NCBI GenBank assembly: GCA_900016865.1
Contig: FIZI01000011.1
Span: forward strand, 1,724 to 52,506
Reading direction: 5' to 3'
Source of the DNA: an uncultured Clostridia bacterium
Lineage (GTDB): Bacteria > Bacillota > DTU014
DNA: 50,783 nucleotides
This document shows, piece after piece, positions 33,576 through 42,324 of the stretch. How positions within the stretch are numbered: the stretch's first letter is position 1; each line of letters starts with the position of its first letter. Under the pieces are notes generated by a model. That model was not told the origin of the DNA. It was given only the letters and a program-made list of their open reading frames with translations, and ran no database searches. A program made the position numbers and the translations under genes.

Positions 33576-34712
33576 ATGCGGGTGGGATTCGCAGGAACGC
33601 CGGTGCGTGCTTTCAAAGCGCTCTGGGCCGGACGATCGAGCAACCGGCCGGAGGATCTGATAGAGTATTCATCGTCACTCAAGCTCAAGCTCTTTGATTT
33701 CTCTGAAGAAACGTTAAACCTGGCCGAGCGCGATCTCACCGACATAGAGTCCCTTGGATTCACAAGCAAACAAGCGTCACAGTTCAGACACTTAGCTCAA
33801 CTGGCAAAGGTAGGAGGAGTCAATCTGACTCTCACAGTATCTCCTCGCATAGTCCTCTCCACTCCTGATCCAACTACGCATTCAAAGGCGGTCACGCGCT
33901 TGCGCTCGCTATGGGCAGTGGCAGGCGCACTCAGGTGCGCCCTACTGGCAATACCTCCGGGGTACACTCACGGGTCGCCAAACAGCTCTCTCAACCGCCT
34001 AGAAAGAGCACTTGACTTGCTGGAGCTAGACAAAGACGCTGCACCCACGGTTGGGATCGAGGTAAACGGCCGTGGCCTCGGAACAGTGGAGATGGCTTCA
34101 AAGTTGTGCAAAAGGCCTGGAGTAGTCCCTGTGATCAACATCGCCGAGTGCATCCCGCGTTCTCAGAGGGAACGCCTGGAGACTCACTTAGAGGCCTTGT
34201 TCGAGTTTGCGGTGGAGCACAGCAACGAACAACCCATCTGGATCAGGTATTGCGCCTACAATCACAGAGTGCCCGCGCCGATCTCCGAAGGCTGGCCAAT
34301 ATTCCGGAGAGTCGCAAAGGCTATTCGCAGATTCGAAGAAGACAGTTCTCGCGAAACCTGCGTTCTGATTGAGAGCCCACGGCGAGAGTTGGATGCGATT
34401 CTCTTCTCCTCTTACTACCACTTGCTTGGATCAGCTGGCGAAGATGTAGACAATCTCTCAGTAGAAGAGCTCGTCAAGGCAGGCGCGCCAAAGGTGATCG
34501 ATGTGGGGTCGAGAGTGTTGCTTCAAGACATATCGAGACGGGAGCAACTCAGCTACGTAATAGTGGAGCCCGGGCATGCCGACCCGTTCACAGCTAGGAT
34601 CTCATACGAATCGCCCATAGGCAGAAGCTTGCTTGGCAAGGAATCAGGGTCGCTAGTCGAAATAGCGGCGCCCGGAGGCAACTATGTGTACGAAATCGTA
34701 GACATTAGTTGA
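33576..34712 (+). CDS. Endonuclease-IV/sugar-isomerase-like barrel fused to a GreA/GreB C-terminal domain
   Basis: 378 residues with two modules. Residues 1 to about 290 resemble the TIM barrel of endonuclease IV and sugar phosphate isomerases: MRVGFAGTPVRAFKAL, RLRSLWAVAGALRCALLAIPPGY, PTVGIEVNGRGLGTVEMASKLC, GVVPVINIAEC. However, the metal-binding His/Asp positions expected in endonuclease IV (HPG, DxxH) read PPG and NIAE, so catalysis is doubtful. From about 306 to the end there is a full GreA/GreB C-terminal FKBP-like domain: DVGSRVLLQDI, ADPFTARISYESPIGRSLLGKESGSLVEIAAPGGNYVYEIVDI-type sequence. The GreA coiled coil that enters the polymerase channel is absent. The ATG at 33576 is supported by GGAGG at 33562-33566. 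Monocistronic and convergent with the ABC importer operon. Confidence 0.8.
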   Translation: MRVGFAGTPVRAFKALWAGRSSNRPEDLIEYSSSLKLKLFDFSEETLNLAERDLTDIESLGFTSKQASQFRHLAQLAKVGGVNLTLTVSPRIVLSTPDPTTHSKAVTRLRSLWAVAGALRCALLAIPPGYTHGSPNSSLNRLERALDLLELDKDAAPTVGIEVNGRGLGTVEMASKLCKRPGVVPVINIAECIPRSQRERLETHLEALFEFAVEHSNEQPIWIRYCAYNHRVPAPISEGWPIFRRVAKAIRRFEEDSSRETCVLIESPRRELDAILFSSYYHLLGSAGEDVDNLSVEELVKAGAPKVIDVGSRVLLQDISRREQLSYVIVEPGHADPFTARISYESPIGRSLLGKESGSLVEIAAPGGNYVYEIVDIS

Positions 34713-34749
34713 CCGGCGCCGCTATCTACTGCTCAACACTATTGCCAGA

Positions 34750-35775
34750 CTACGACTGCTGGTCTGTGTACAGCCAGCAGCCTACTATGTGCTGATCGCC
34801 GAGATCCACCTCAGGCGGCTCAGTCTGATCACACAGCCCTTCGATCATCTTTGAGCAACGCGGGTGGAAGCGGCAGCCCAATGGCGGATTCAGAAGGCTT
34901 GGAGGCTCGCCGGGCGGCACTTCGCGCATAGTCTCCGCGTTCTTGGGGTGCGGATCGGGGATGGCTCTGAGCAAAGCCTCAGTGTATGGGTGTTTTGGAT
35001 CTGCCAGCAAGTCTTCCATCTGGGCTTGCTCAATGATCTTTCCACCATACATCACAAAAATGCGCTCAGAGAAGTACCTCACAGTCGACAGGTCGTGAGT
35101 AATGTAAATGACTGCGAGTTCATATTCCCTCTGTAGCTCACGCAGCAACTGAAGTATCTCCACTCGGACCGAAGCGTCGAGCATGGATACAGGCTCATCA
35201 GCCACTATGAGTTTGGGCTCGAGGATCTTCGCCCGAGCTATCACAACCCTCTGCTGTTGACCCCCGCTCAACATATGCGGATACTTGTTGAGGAAATCCT
35301 CAACCGGCGTGAGCTTCAGCTGAGTCAAAGCCTCATATATTCGCCGCTGCCTCTCATGCCTGTCTTTGACGCCGTTAATAATCAGGGGTTCCTCCAAGAT
35401 GCGTTTAACGCTCATGAACGGCGGCAAAGCACCGTACGGGTCTTGTTGGACATACCCCACTCTTGCCCTGTACCAGCGCAACAGCTCTCGTGTGGGTTTA
35501 CCAAGGTTGCGGCCGTCAAAGCGCACTTCGCCGGCAGTAGGCGGCTCCAGGCCCAAGATGGTCTTAGCCAGTGTGCTCTTCCCACAACCGCTCTCTCCGA
35601 CGACAGCCACGGCTTCGCCAGGCTTGAGGTCAAACGACACCCCGTCCAAAGCGCGCACGTGCCCGACTCGGACAAAACCATAACGCCTAAGCTCGAACCA
35701 TGTCCGAAGATCCTTTACAGAGAGCAGCACGTCATTCTGCTGCTCCTCTACGGAAACCATAGCTTCGTTTTGCAT
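34750..35775 (-). CDS. Oligopeptide-type ABC transporter ATP-binding protein (OppF-like)
   Basis: Second ATPase of the importer. The 341 residues contain Walker A GESGCGKST, Q-loop YVQQDPYGALPPFM, signature LSGGQQQRVVIARA, Walker B LIVADEPVSMLD, switch His in ITHD, and the C-terminal oligopeptide-transporter extension with regularly spaced Cys (GCRFHPRC...LC...GC) that can hold an Fe-S cluster in relatives. The start ATG lies 7 nt after the OppD-like stop, with AGGTGAG upstream. Last gene of the five-gene operon. Confidence 0.96.
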   Translation of the reverse strand: MQNEAMVSVEEQQNDVLLSVKDLRTWFELRRYGFVRVGHVRALDGVSFDLKPGEAVAVVGESGCGKSTLAKTILGLEPPTAGEVRFDGRNLGKPTRELLRWYRARVGYVQQDPYGALPPFMSVKRILEEPLIINGVKDRHERQRRIYEALTQLKLTPVEDFLNKYPHMLSGGQQQRVVIARAKILEPKLIVADEPVSMLDASVRVEILQLLRELQREYELAVIYITHDLSTVRYFSERIFVMYGGKIIEQAQMEDLLADPKHPYTEALLRAIPDPHPKNAETMREVPPGEPPSLLNPPLGCRFHPRCSKMIEGLCDQTEPPEVDLGDQHIVGCWLYTDQQS

Positions 35776-35782
35776 ATCTTAC

Positions 35783-36757
35783 TCACCTGTGAAGCCAGCA
35801 TTTGACCCAGTGGCCGACGTCGACCTCGGTCAGTGGCGGTTCTTCTTCGCACTTGTCAAATCTATCGGGGCAGCGTTCCGCAAACCTGCAACCCTTCGGC
35901 GGATCCAACAGGCTCGGAGGCTGTCCTGGGATAAACATCAAGTCCTTTCTCTCCCACAGCGTAGGCACGCTTCCCATCAGCCCTCTTGAGTACGGATGCA
36001 GCGGATCCAGATAGAAGCGTCCCGCGTCACAAAACTCAACGAGCTGTCCAGCGTACATCACAGCAGCATCGTCTGCAAGCTCGCTGGATGTCGCAATATC
36101 GTGAGTGATGAGGATGAACGTCACGCCAATATCCTTCTTGATCTGTTTCAGAACATTCATGATATTTGCCTGCGTGAGAAGGTCAAGAGCGGAAGTAGGC
36201 TCATCCAGCACAACGAGTTCAGGGTCCGTGACAAGTGCCATGGCAAGCGCTACCCTCTGCCTCATCCCACCGCTCAGCTCGAACGGATAGCGAGTCATGA
36301 AGTCCAGCGGGACTCCAACCATGCGAAAGGCTTCCCGCGCCCTCTCATACGCCTCTTCGCGGGTAGTGACGCACTTGTGCACGAGCAATGGCTCGGCTAC
36401 CTGATCCTCGACTCGGACAACCGGGTTCAACGAGTTCATAGCAGCCTGAGGCACCATGGACATCCTGACCCAGCGAACCTCTCTGCGAAAGCGTTCATCT
36501 GTAAGGCACATCAGCTCGTCGCCGTTTAAATATATCTTCCCGGAATAGGTCTCAACATTGCGCGGGAGGAGCCTCAAAATACCCCTAGCAAGAGAGCTCT
36601 TGCCACAGCCGGATTCGCCCACGACGACCAATGTCCTACCACGATTGAGGCTAAAGGTGACGTCATCTACTGCCTGAACAGTGCCTCTCATGGTCTTGAA
36701 ATGGAGACGCAGGCCTTCTATACGAAGGAGCGCGCTGTCACTAGAGGTCTTGCGCAT
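35783..36757 (-). CDS. Oligopeptide-type ABC transporter ATP-binding protein (OppD-like)
   Basis: First ATPase of the importer, 324 residues: Walker A GESGCGKSSLARG, Q-loop MVPQAAMNSLNPV, signature LSGGMRQRVALAMAL, Walker B LVVLDEPTSALD, ITHD switch, and the C-terminal Cys-containing extension (GCRFAERCPDRFDKC...KC). LSGGM with SALD distinguishes OppD from OppF. It starts one nucleotide after the permease stop and uses GAGGGGG within the permease 3' end. Confidence 0.96.
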   Translation of the reverse strand: MRKTSSDSALLRIEGLRLHFKTMRGTVQAVDDVTFSLNRGRTLVVVGESGCGKSSLARGILRLLPRNVETYSGKIYLNGDELMCLTDERFRREVRWVRMSMVPQAAMNSLNPVVRVEDQVAEPLLVHKCVTTREEAYERAREAFRMVGVPLDFMTRYPFELSGGMRQRVALAMALVTDPELVVLDEPTSALDLLTQANIMNVLKQIKKDIGVTFILITHDIATSSELADDAAVMYAGQLVEFCDAGRFYLDPLHPYSRGLMGSVPTLWERKDLMFIPGQPPSLLDPPKGCRFAERCPDRFDKCEEEPPLTEVDVGHWVKCWLHR

Positions 36758-36758
36758 A

Positions 36759-38105
36759 TCACTGCCCCCTCAGTCTGGGGTTGAACACTCGGTCTAGGGC
36801 GAACCCTAACATTGCAAAACCTAGTCCCGTCAGCATAAGCAAGACTGACGGTTCCAACACCCAGTAGTAGTAACCCTTATATAGGGCGCCTTGGCTATTA
36901 GCTGCGCTCAGGACCTTGCCCCAGGTCGGCAGCACGGGATCCCCGAGGCCCAAAACAGACAAAGTGGCCTCAAGAAACACGTACGAAGGAATCAGTGTCA
37001 CAAACTGCGGTACGAGCACAGGAATTATACGCGGAATCATATAGACAAATATGATCCTGAAATTACTAGCCCCGTATGCCCTCGCAGCCTCGATGTATGG
37101 CGACTCCTTGACCTGCAGGAACATCGACCTGTAGGTCTTGATGCCTGAGCTGAAAATGCCGAAGACTATGACACATCCAAGCATTATCCAAATACTGCGC
37201 GAGTAGAACGTGCCTACCATGATCAAAATCGGTAACAGCGGCAAGACAAGGTTGATCTCCGTAAGACGCTGAATCACGAAGTCGACCCAGCCGCCAAACC
37301 AGACACCGACCGCAGCTATCAGCATCGTCGTCACAGTCGTGCCAACGGCTGCAAGAAATCCAAATGCGAGAGCTATTGGCGCACCCCAAAGAAGCGCAAC
37401 CATGAGATCGCGGCGTCTGTCGTCGGTGCCTGCAAGCCCGTGCGCCTTGCCATAGACGACCAGCTTAGCATCCACAGCCGAGCTCTCTTCGAAGGTTATA
37501 GCCGAAATTCTGAGGATGTACCTGCCCTTCAGAGCAGTCTGCTGGTCTCCGCTATTTGGATCGAGGAAAAAGCCTACCTCGGCCGGCTGATTTCCCAACC
37601 TTCGCTGCAGAGTCCTGTTACCCGAAAGTCTCATCGAATGGGTGCGGCCAATCGCCTCGTCAGCAATTCTGATCTCGCGGCCATCCGGAGTGAGCCAGAC
37701 TGCGGAAATGAAGGGTCTGGACGACTCAAAGGTTGAAGTGAAAAAGATACTTACCTCTGCGGGAAAATCGCCATGGCGGTAATCAAACGCCAGATCGATT
37801 GTTGTAACCCTCATGCCGTCCTGAAACTCACCTACATCCTTTGTCTCAGGCGTCTCGGCCGAGTCGACCTTAATAGTAACAGGAACATCCACGCCTGGGA
37901 AAATGTTGACCCATGCAGGCATGGCGTTCTTGGGGTAGTCTCCCCATATGTCCTCGCCGCCGCGCCACAGTCTGATCGCTTCGCTGTAAGGTATAGTAAA
38001 CAGACAGTAGAGTGCGAGGACGACCAGTCCGAGGATGATCAGTAGTCCAACCACTGCCGATGGGTAGTGCGCCAACTGCTTGGCGGTATTCCAAAACCTG
38101 CTCAT
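36759..38105 (-). CDS. ABC transporter permease (OppC-like) with a large extracytoplasmic insertion
   Basis: Membrane subunit of the peptide-type importer. The 448 residues exceed the usual 280-310 of OppC proteins. After the first helix (SAVVGLLIILGLVVLALYCLF) there is an extracytoplasmic domain of roughly 190 residues (about 45-235), beta-rich, with FDYRHGDFPAEVSIFFTSTF and GRYILRISAITFEES. The standard core follows, with five helices and the ATPase-contact EAA loop (EAARAYGASNFRIIFVYMIP). The insertion could dock the enlarged binding protein (inference). ATG overlaps the upstream permease stop by 4 nt. Confidence 0.92.
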   Translation of the reverse strand: MSRFWNTAKQLAHYPSAVVGLLIILGLVVLALYCLFTIPYSEAIRLWRGGEDIWGDYPKNAMPAWVNIFPGVDVPVTIKVDSAETPETKDVGEFQDGMRVTTIDLAFDYRHGDFPAEVSIFFTSTFESSRPFISAVWLTPDGREIRIADEAIGRTHSMRLSGNRTLQRRLGNQPAEVGFFLDPNSGDQQTALKGRYILRISAITFEESSAVDAKLVVYGKAHGLAGTDDRRRDLMVALLWGAPIALAFGFLAAVGTTVTTMLIAAVGVWFGGWVDFVIQRLTEINLVLPLLPILIMVGTFYSRSIWIMLGCVIVFGIFSSGIKTYRSMFLQVKESPYIEAARAYGASNFRIIFVYMIPRIIPVLVPQFVTLIPSYVFLEATLSVLGLGDPVLPTWGKVLSAANSQGALYKGYYYWVLEPSVLLMLTGLGFAMLGFALDRVFNPRLRGQ

Positions 38106-39244
38106 GGTCTAGCTCCCCCCGCCCCCACTTTGACTCTCGGGTCAACCAGTGCGTATATGATGTCCAGGAGGAAGACTGTCACCGCCAACAGATAGGCATA
38201 AATCACTGTCGACCCTACTATTACCGGTGTATCGTGCATGCCAATTGCCTGGTACAGGAGACGGCCCAGTCCCGGCCAGTTGAACACTGTCTCCAAGACG
38301 ATTGCGCCAGTCCACAAACCTATCAACATTAGTGCAAAGCTAGTAATGATGGTTGGAAGCGTTGGCCTCAGCACATACCTGCGCTCTATCTGGCTAGAAC
38401 TCAAGCCTTTCGCCTTGGCCATCTCGACATAGTCCTCGCTGGAGTATATCAAGAAGAAAGTCCTCCAGGAGTAGATCGTAAGGAATATCGAGCTAATGAA
38501 GATGGCAGCCGTAGGAAGCACCAAATGCTTACAGACACTCAGGAAGTAAGCAATTCGGCTCTCTGGCGGCGGAGCATCCACCAAGCCTCCAAACGGTAAT
38601 ATCTTGAGCGCAGAGGCAAATATCAAGATCAAGAAGATGCCATAGAACCAACCGGGAGCGGCTGAACTAGGCGTCAAAGCCACAACCACCTTGTCCAGAA
38701 AGCTGCCATATCTGCGCGACAGAAACAGCGCAGCAGAAATCGCTAGAATGAACAACAGAATGTACGCTGTCGCAAACAGCACTAATGTAGCCGGCAGCCG
38801 CTCTAAAATTATCAACCGCACGAGTTTTGAGCCGCTGTCACTCGTCAGCTGCTCAGCATAGCCCAGATTGAGCGTCAGCGCGTTCCACAGGTATCTGAAG
38901 CTCCGAATTGGGAAGGGAATATGCAGTCCCAGGCGCCTCTCCTCAACCTCGACCTGCTTCTCGATTAGTGCCTGGTATTCTTCGGAGGACAGTCTACCGA
39001 TTTCGGGGTTGGACATCATAGACAAGACTACAGCCTCGCGAATCTGCCCTCTGCGGATATCGTCTACATACCCGCCCATGTTGGCTATAAGCACTGTCAA
39101 ATAGACTCCTATAACGACAGCAAAAAGCGATCCTATGAGCCGAACCCCTGCATATCGAAAAATTCGCACGAGTGTGTCAACCCAAGGCCGTCTAGCCCGC
39201 TCTGTTGCTGGCGCAGTGGACCGTTGATACTCAATGCTAGTCAT
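38102..39244 (-). CDS. ABC transporter permease (OppB-like)
   Basis: First permease of the importer, 380 residues from the preferred ATG at 39244, which has GAGGAG with 7-nt spacing. The longer frame to 39289 adds 15 unlikely residues. There is one helix near residues 35-58 (LIGSLFAVVIGVYLTVLIAN), a longer than usual extracytoplasmic segment (about 60-150), then five helices. The EAA loop reads EMAKAKGLSSSQIERRYVLRPTLP, and the C-terminal helix ends in IIYALVDPRVKVG, typical of OppB. The gap to the binding-protein gene upstream is 145 nt and carries a hairpin. Confidence 0.94.
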   Translation of the reverse strand: MTSIEYQRSTAPATERARRPWVDTLVRIFRYAGVRLIGSLFAVVIGVYLTVLIANMGGYVDDIRRGQIREAVVLSMMSNPEIGRLSSEEYQALIEKQVEVEERRLGLHIPFPIRSFRYLWNALTLNLGYAEQLTSDSGSKLVRLIILERLPATLVLFATAYILLFILAISAALFLSRRYGSFLDKVVVALTPSSAAPGWFYGIFLILIFASALKILPFGGLVDAPPPESRIAYFLSVCKHLVLPTAAIFISSIFLTIYSWRTFFLIYSSEDYVEMAKAKGLSSSQIERRYVLRPTLPTIITSFALMLIGLWTGAIVLETVFNWPGLGRLLYQAIGMHDTPVIVGSTVIYAYLLAVTVFLLDIIYALVDPRVKVGAGGARP

Positions 39245-39300
39245 AGCGCAACTCCTCGCCACACTCCCGCACCCATGCCTATACAACACAAGTGCAGGAC

Positions 39301-39339
39301 GGGCGTGTCAGGAGGAATCGGGACCCGCCCGACACGCCC
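39301..39339 (-). other. Intercistronic stem-loop between binding-protein and permease genes
   Basis: GGGCGTGTC (39301-39309) pairs perfectly with GACACGCCC (39331-39339) across a 21-nt GC-rich loop; there is no T-run. Such hairpins after binding-protein genes commonly protect the upstream mRNA so the binding protein outnumbers the membrane subunits. That role is inferred. Confidence 0.65.
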
Positions 39340-39389
39340 TCGAAAATCTCGTCAGAATCTAGAGACGCTCACGGCGCCTCTGACGCCGA

Positions 39390-41879
39390 CTAATTCAGTG
39401 AAATGAACTGGAACGCCTCGAACGTCGGGATGCTGACAATCGTTGAGGACACGATGACCTCGAGCCTATTGGCACCTCTGCCGAGCTTGCCGATGTCATC
39501 CTGGCTCAGCACGATCTGCCATACACCCTCGTCAACCGCCTCTGCCTCTCCTACTACAGCAACCTGGCGATTGCTGTCAAGGACCAGGTACTTGACATTG
39601 TCGATGTACTCGTTCGGATATGGCTCGCCATCAAACGAGACATAGACCTCATAGACCGCATCTGCGCCGCCCCAGACCTGGCCAGGACCATCGATCTCAA
39701 CCTCAGCCAGCATCGGCTCGCCAAAGATGTCCCACTTGGTCGCCGGATCTGGATAATCAGCAAACCTCTTGAGATGGATCATACGCTCAACAGGATATGC
39801 TCTCTCGATGTAATACGGTCCAGTGCCAACCCAGAAATGGCCCTTGCTGGCGTACCACTTCTTGAGGTTATCCCAACGTGTATTGACCTCGTCCTCGCTA
39901 ATGTACTGACCGAGGAACTCAGCGTATGGGATATAACCCTCAGCGGCAGCCTCATCAAGGTGTTTCGCGAGGATGGCAATGGTCGGGCCGGACACCATGC
40001 TCAGCTGCTCAGTGTGGAGCAGGTCGGCCTTACCCTTGGAGAAGGCTACCTCCTTGTTGGTCTCCGCCCTGATAGCAACGCCCAGGTTGTGCCATCCGCC
40101 TGAGCCGTAGTTGTACAGCGGATACCAAGAGGACACGCAAAGCTCTGCATCAAGAGCGTAGCTGTCGGTGTAGGTCTCGATCACGAGCGGATCGATGGAC
40201 AGGATCTTGACGCCCTTGAAGTACTCTATGAACGCAGCGAAGCTCGCCACCTCAGATTCATCGTAGAGTGGGCTCTCCGGCTTGGCTCTGTCGAAGCTCA
40301 AGATCATGCCCAGCAATACATCGCCAATAGAGAATTTGCTGCCATCATGCCACTTGGTCTCATACAGCTCGGACGGATAGTATACCACAGACTTCAGCAG
40401 GGCCTGCTTGGCGTGTGCAGCGTCTTCCCCATCCAGAGTCTGCAGCTTCTCGTCAAGGGTGATGAAGCGCTGCTCCACTGGATCCCAGTCAACCCATGCA
40501 TCGCCGGGCACCTCGATACTGTCGACAAACTCGACGTCAACCCAGTCGTGAGTCCTGGCAATCGGCAAGCCTTCCTTTATCAGGAGCTCAGCCCGCTCAA
40601 TCCTCTGCGGCCAGACTAGTCCTGTGAACGGGTCGTAAATCACACCACGATCAGCAGTACCTCTGGTCATCATCTGGTCGTAGACCCAGTTGCTGCCCGC
40701 AATCGGGTTCCAAGGCTGAGTCAGCACGCTGGGCAGACCAATCTTCATCGTGCCGCCAACCTTGTCGTCAAACCTGATGGTGTGCGGCCACAACTGAGCT
40801 CCAGCAACTGCTGCTGCGAGGTCTGCTGCTACTGTGACGTTGGACCTTCTAGGCACATAGTCACTTGTGTCAGCAATCCAGATACGAACAGAGTCCTTCA
40901 GAGCCAACTCGAGAACCTTGGCCCAGAGCTCGGCTCGCTCCTCCATGTTGCTGAACTCGCAGTAGTACAGCTTCTTGCAAGCCTCATCCAGTTCTGGATC
41001 AGGATTGTACGCCTGCCACAGCGGATACGGCATGAGTCGTCTCGTGTACATCTGCTCCGGAATGGTTGCGAAGTCACGGTTGATGACAGAAGCTGACCAG
41101 CCGCCCGTGTACCAGTGCCACTGACCCTGCGCAGGATCACCAGCCAGCCAAATGGGGCTTGCCTCTGCGGATCTCTTGTACTGACGGTCTACGGTAAATC
41201 CAATATCCTCCAGCTGTGCTGCGAAATAGTCACCAATCTGCATTCTCTCGTCCTCTGGACGAATCAGGCCGATGAGGACTACCGGCTCGCCCTCGTAATA
41301 CCACTTGCCATTGACGAGTGTAGCACCGAGCTTGAGCATCTCTTCGGTGACTACTTCCTTCGCACGCTCGAAGTCATAGGAGTACTCTAGCTCCAAAGCT
41401 CTAATAACGTCAGCGTGTCTTGCGTAGTCGGGCATAGCTCCGGATATGGTGACTATTCTGGGCAGTGCCATGCCACCGTAAAGCTCTTGAGCTATGTAGT
41501 CACGATCAATCAACCAGTTCATGGCCTCTCTGATCCGCGGCACAGAGAACGGATTGAGCTTGCCAGTGCCGGGGAACTCAGGACCAACCGGGTTGAACGT
41601 AATCTCAGAGTTGCCGCCAAACGACACACTGTACTCAAGGTATGGAGACGCTTCAACCCTCTTGAGAAGCTCAGGATCTGACATGGTCTGAGCGAAGATA
41701 TCAATCTCTCCGGCTAGGAGCATCTCAATAGCAGTTGGTTCATCGGCGATCTCGATCACGACGATGTCATCCACCCAACCGCCGGTACGCTCGGCAGCGA
41801 TCGCCGCAGCCCCACCGACGATCAGCGCGACCGCTATCGCCAGACAGATAACACTCAGCCTACTTCTCCTCAACAACAC
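39390..41879 (-). CDS. Extracellular solute-binding protein, family 5 type, apparently circularly permuted, with C-terminal beta domain
   Basis: Substrate receptor of the adjacent importer, 829 residues against a usual 500-600. Signal peptide (SVICLAIAVALIVGGAAAIAA). Residues about 38-360 resemble the second half of family-5 binding proteins: EIADEPTAIEMLLAGEIDIFAQ, FNPVG, FSVPRIREAMNWLIDRDYIAQELYGG, YDFERAKEVV. The usual N-terminal half appears afterwards, from about 371: GGTMKIGLPSVLTQPWNPIAGSNW, TKWHDGSKFSIGDVLLGMILSFDRA, LSIDPLVIETYTD, VGTGPYYIERAYPVERMIHLKRFADY (to about 715). A further 110 residues form a beta-rich domain. Both halves look intact, so this is a swapped order, not decay. 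The GTG start has AAAGG upstream. Ligand unknown; peptides or oligosaccharides are both possible for this family. Confidence 0.88.
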   Translation of the reverse strand: MLLRRSRLSVICLAIAVALIVGGAAAIAAERTGGWVDDIVVIEIADEPTAIEMLLAGEIDIFAQTMSDPELLKRVEASPYLEYSVSFGGNSEITFNPVGPEFPGTGKLNPFSVPRIREAMNWLIDRDYIAQELYGGMALPRIVTISGAMPDYARHADVIRALELEYSYDFERAKEVVTEEMLKLGATLVNGKWYYEGEPVVLIGLIRPEDERMQIGDYFAAQLEDIGFTVDRQYKRSAEASPIWLAGDPAQGQWHWYTGGWSASVINRDFATIPEQMYTRRLMPYPLWQAYNPDPELDEACKKLYYCEFSNMEERAELWAKVLELALKDSVRIWIADTSDYVPRRSNVTVAADLAAAVAGAQLWPHTIRFDDKVGGTMKIGLPSVLTQPWNPIAGSNWVYDQMMTRGTADRGVIYDPFTGLVWPQRIERAELLIKEGLPIARTHDWVDVEFVDSIEVPGDAWVDWDPVEQRFITLDEKLQTLDGEDAAHAKQALLKSVVYYPSELYETKWHDGSKFSIGDVLLGMILSFDRAKPESPLYDESEVASFAAFIEYFKGVKILSIDPLVIETYTDSYALDAELCVSSWYPLYNYGSGGWHNLGVAIRAETNKEVAFSKGKADLLHTEQLSMVSGPTIAILAKHLDEAAAEGYIPYAEFLGQYISEDEVNTRWDNLKKWYASKGHFWVGTGPYYIERAYPVERMIHLKRFADYPDPATKWDIFGEPMLAEVEIDGPGQVWGGADAVYEVYVSFDGEPYPNEYIDNVKYLVLDSNRQVAVVGEAEAVDEGVWQIVLSQDDIGKLGRGANRLEVIVSSTIVSIPTFEAFQFISLN

Positions 41880-42324
41880 TGTCTACACCGCCTTTCAGGG
41901 ATTTGGATCTCTCCAGCATCGCTTGGATTGGTCCTTCTCAGTACAACCTTCGAAATAGCTTCAGTACCAGATGGCGACGAAAGGGCAGTAGCTCGCCAGG
42001 ACAGATATTACAACACACCGACCATCCTGCACCTGGTCGGCAACCCTCGTCCCGACAACCCTGCACCAATCGCTCCCAGGTACCATCACCTCCCCTCTCC
42101 AAGCTCTCTAAACGAGTTCAACACTACAATTGCAAAAACAAGTCTACTACTTGATGTGTTCTACGCTTCGCGGTCCGCAGCCACCAAAAGGTACCAGCCA
42201 CGACTACGTAGATAATAAAATGAACCGCCCGCCTCAACAACTTAGAATGAGAGCGCGGGTTGAACGGATTGACAAGTACAATCTGTTCTACAAAGGTACA
42301 GCAATTCCTCCATTATTGTCCCCA
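41880..42324. other. Upstream region of the ABC importer operon, no gene seen
   Basis: 445 nt, Pro/Thr/Ser-rich in every frame and without ribosome sites in the short frames. It contains a hairpin, CCGACCA (42018-42024) with its complement at 42034-42040, and two GGTACC sites. The importer promoter must be here, but I find no clear -35/-10 pair on the minus strand (the best, TTGCAA with TTTAGA at 17 nt, is weak). Confidence 0.5.
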
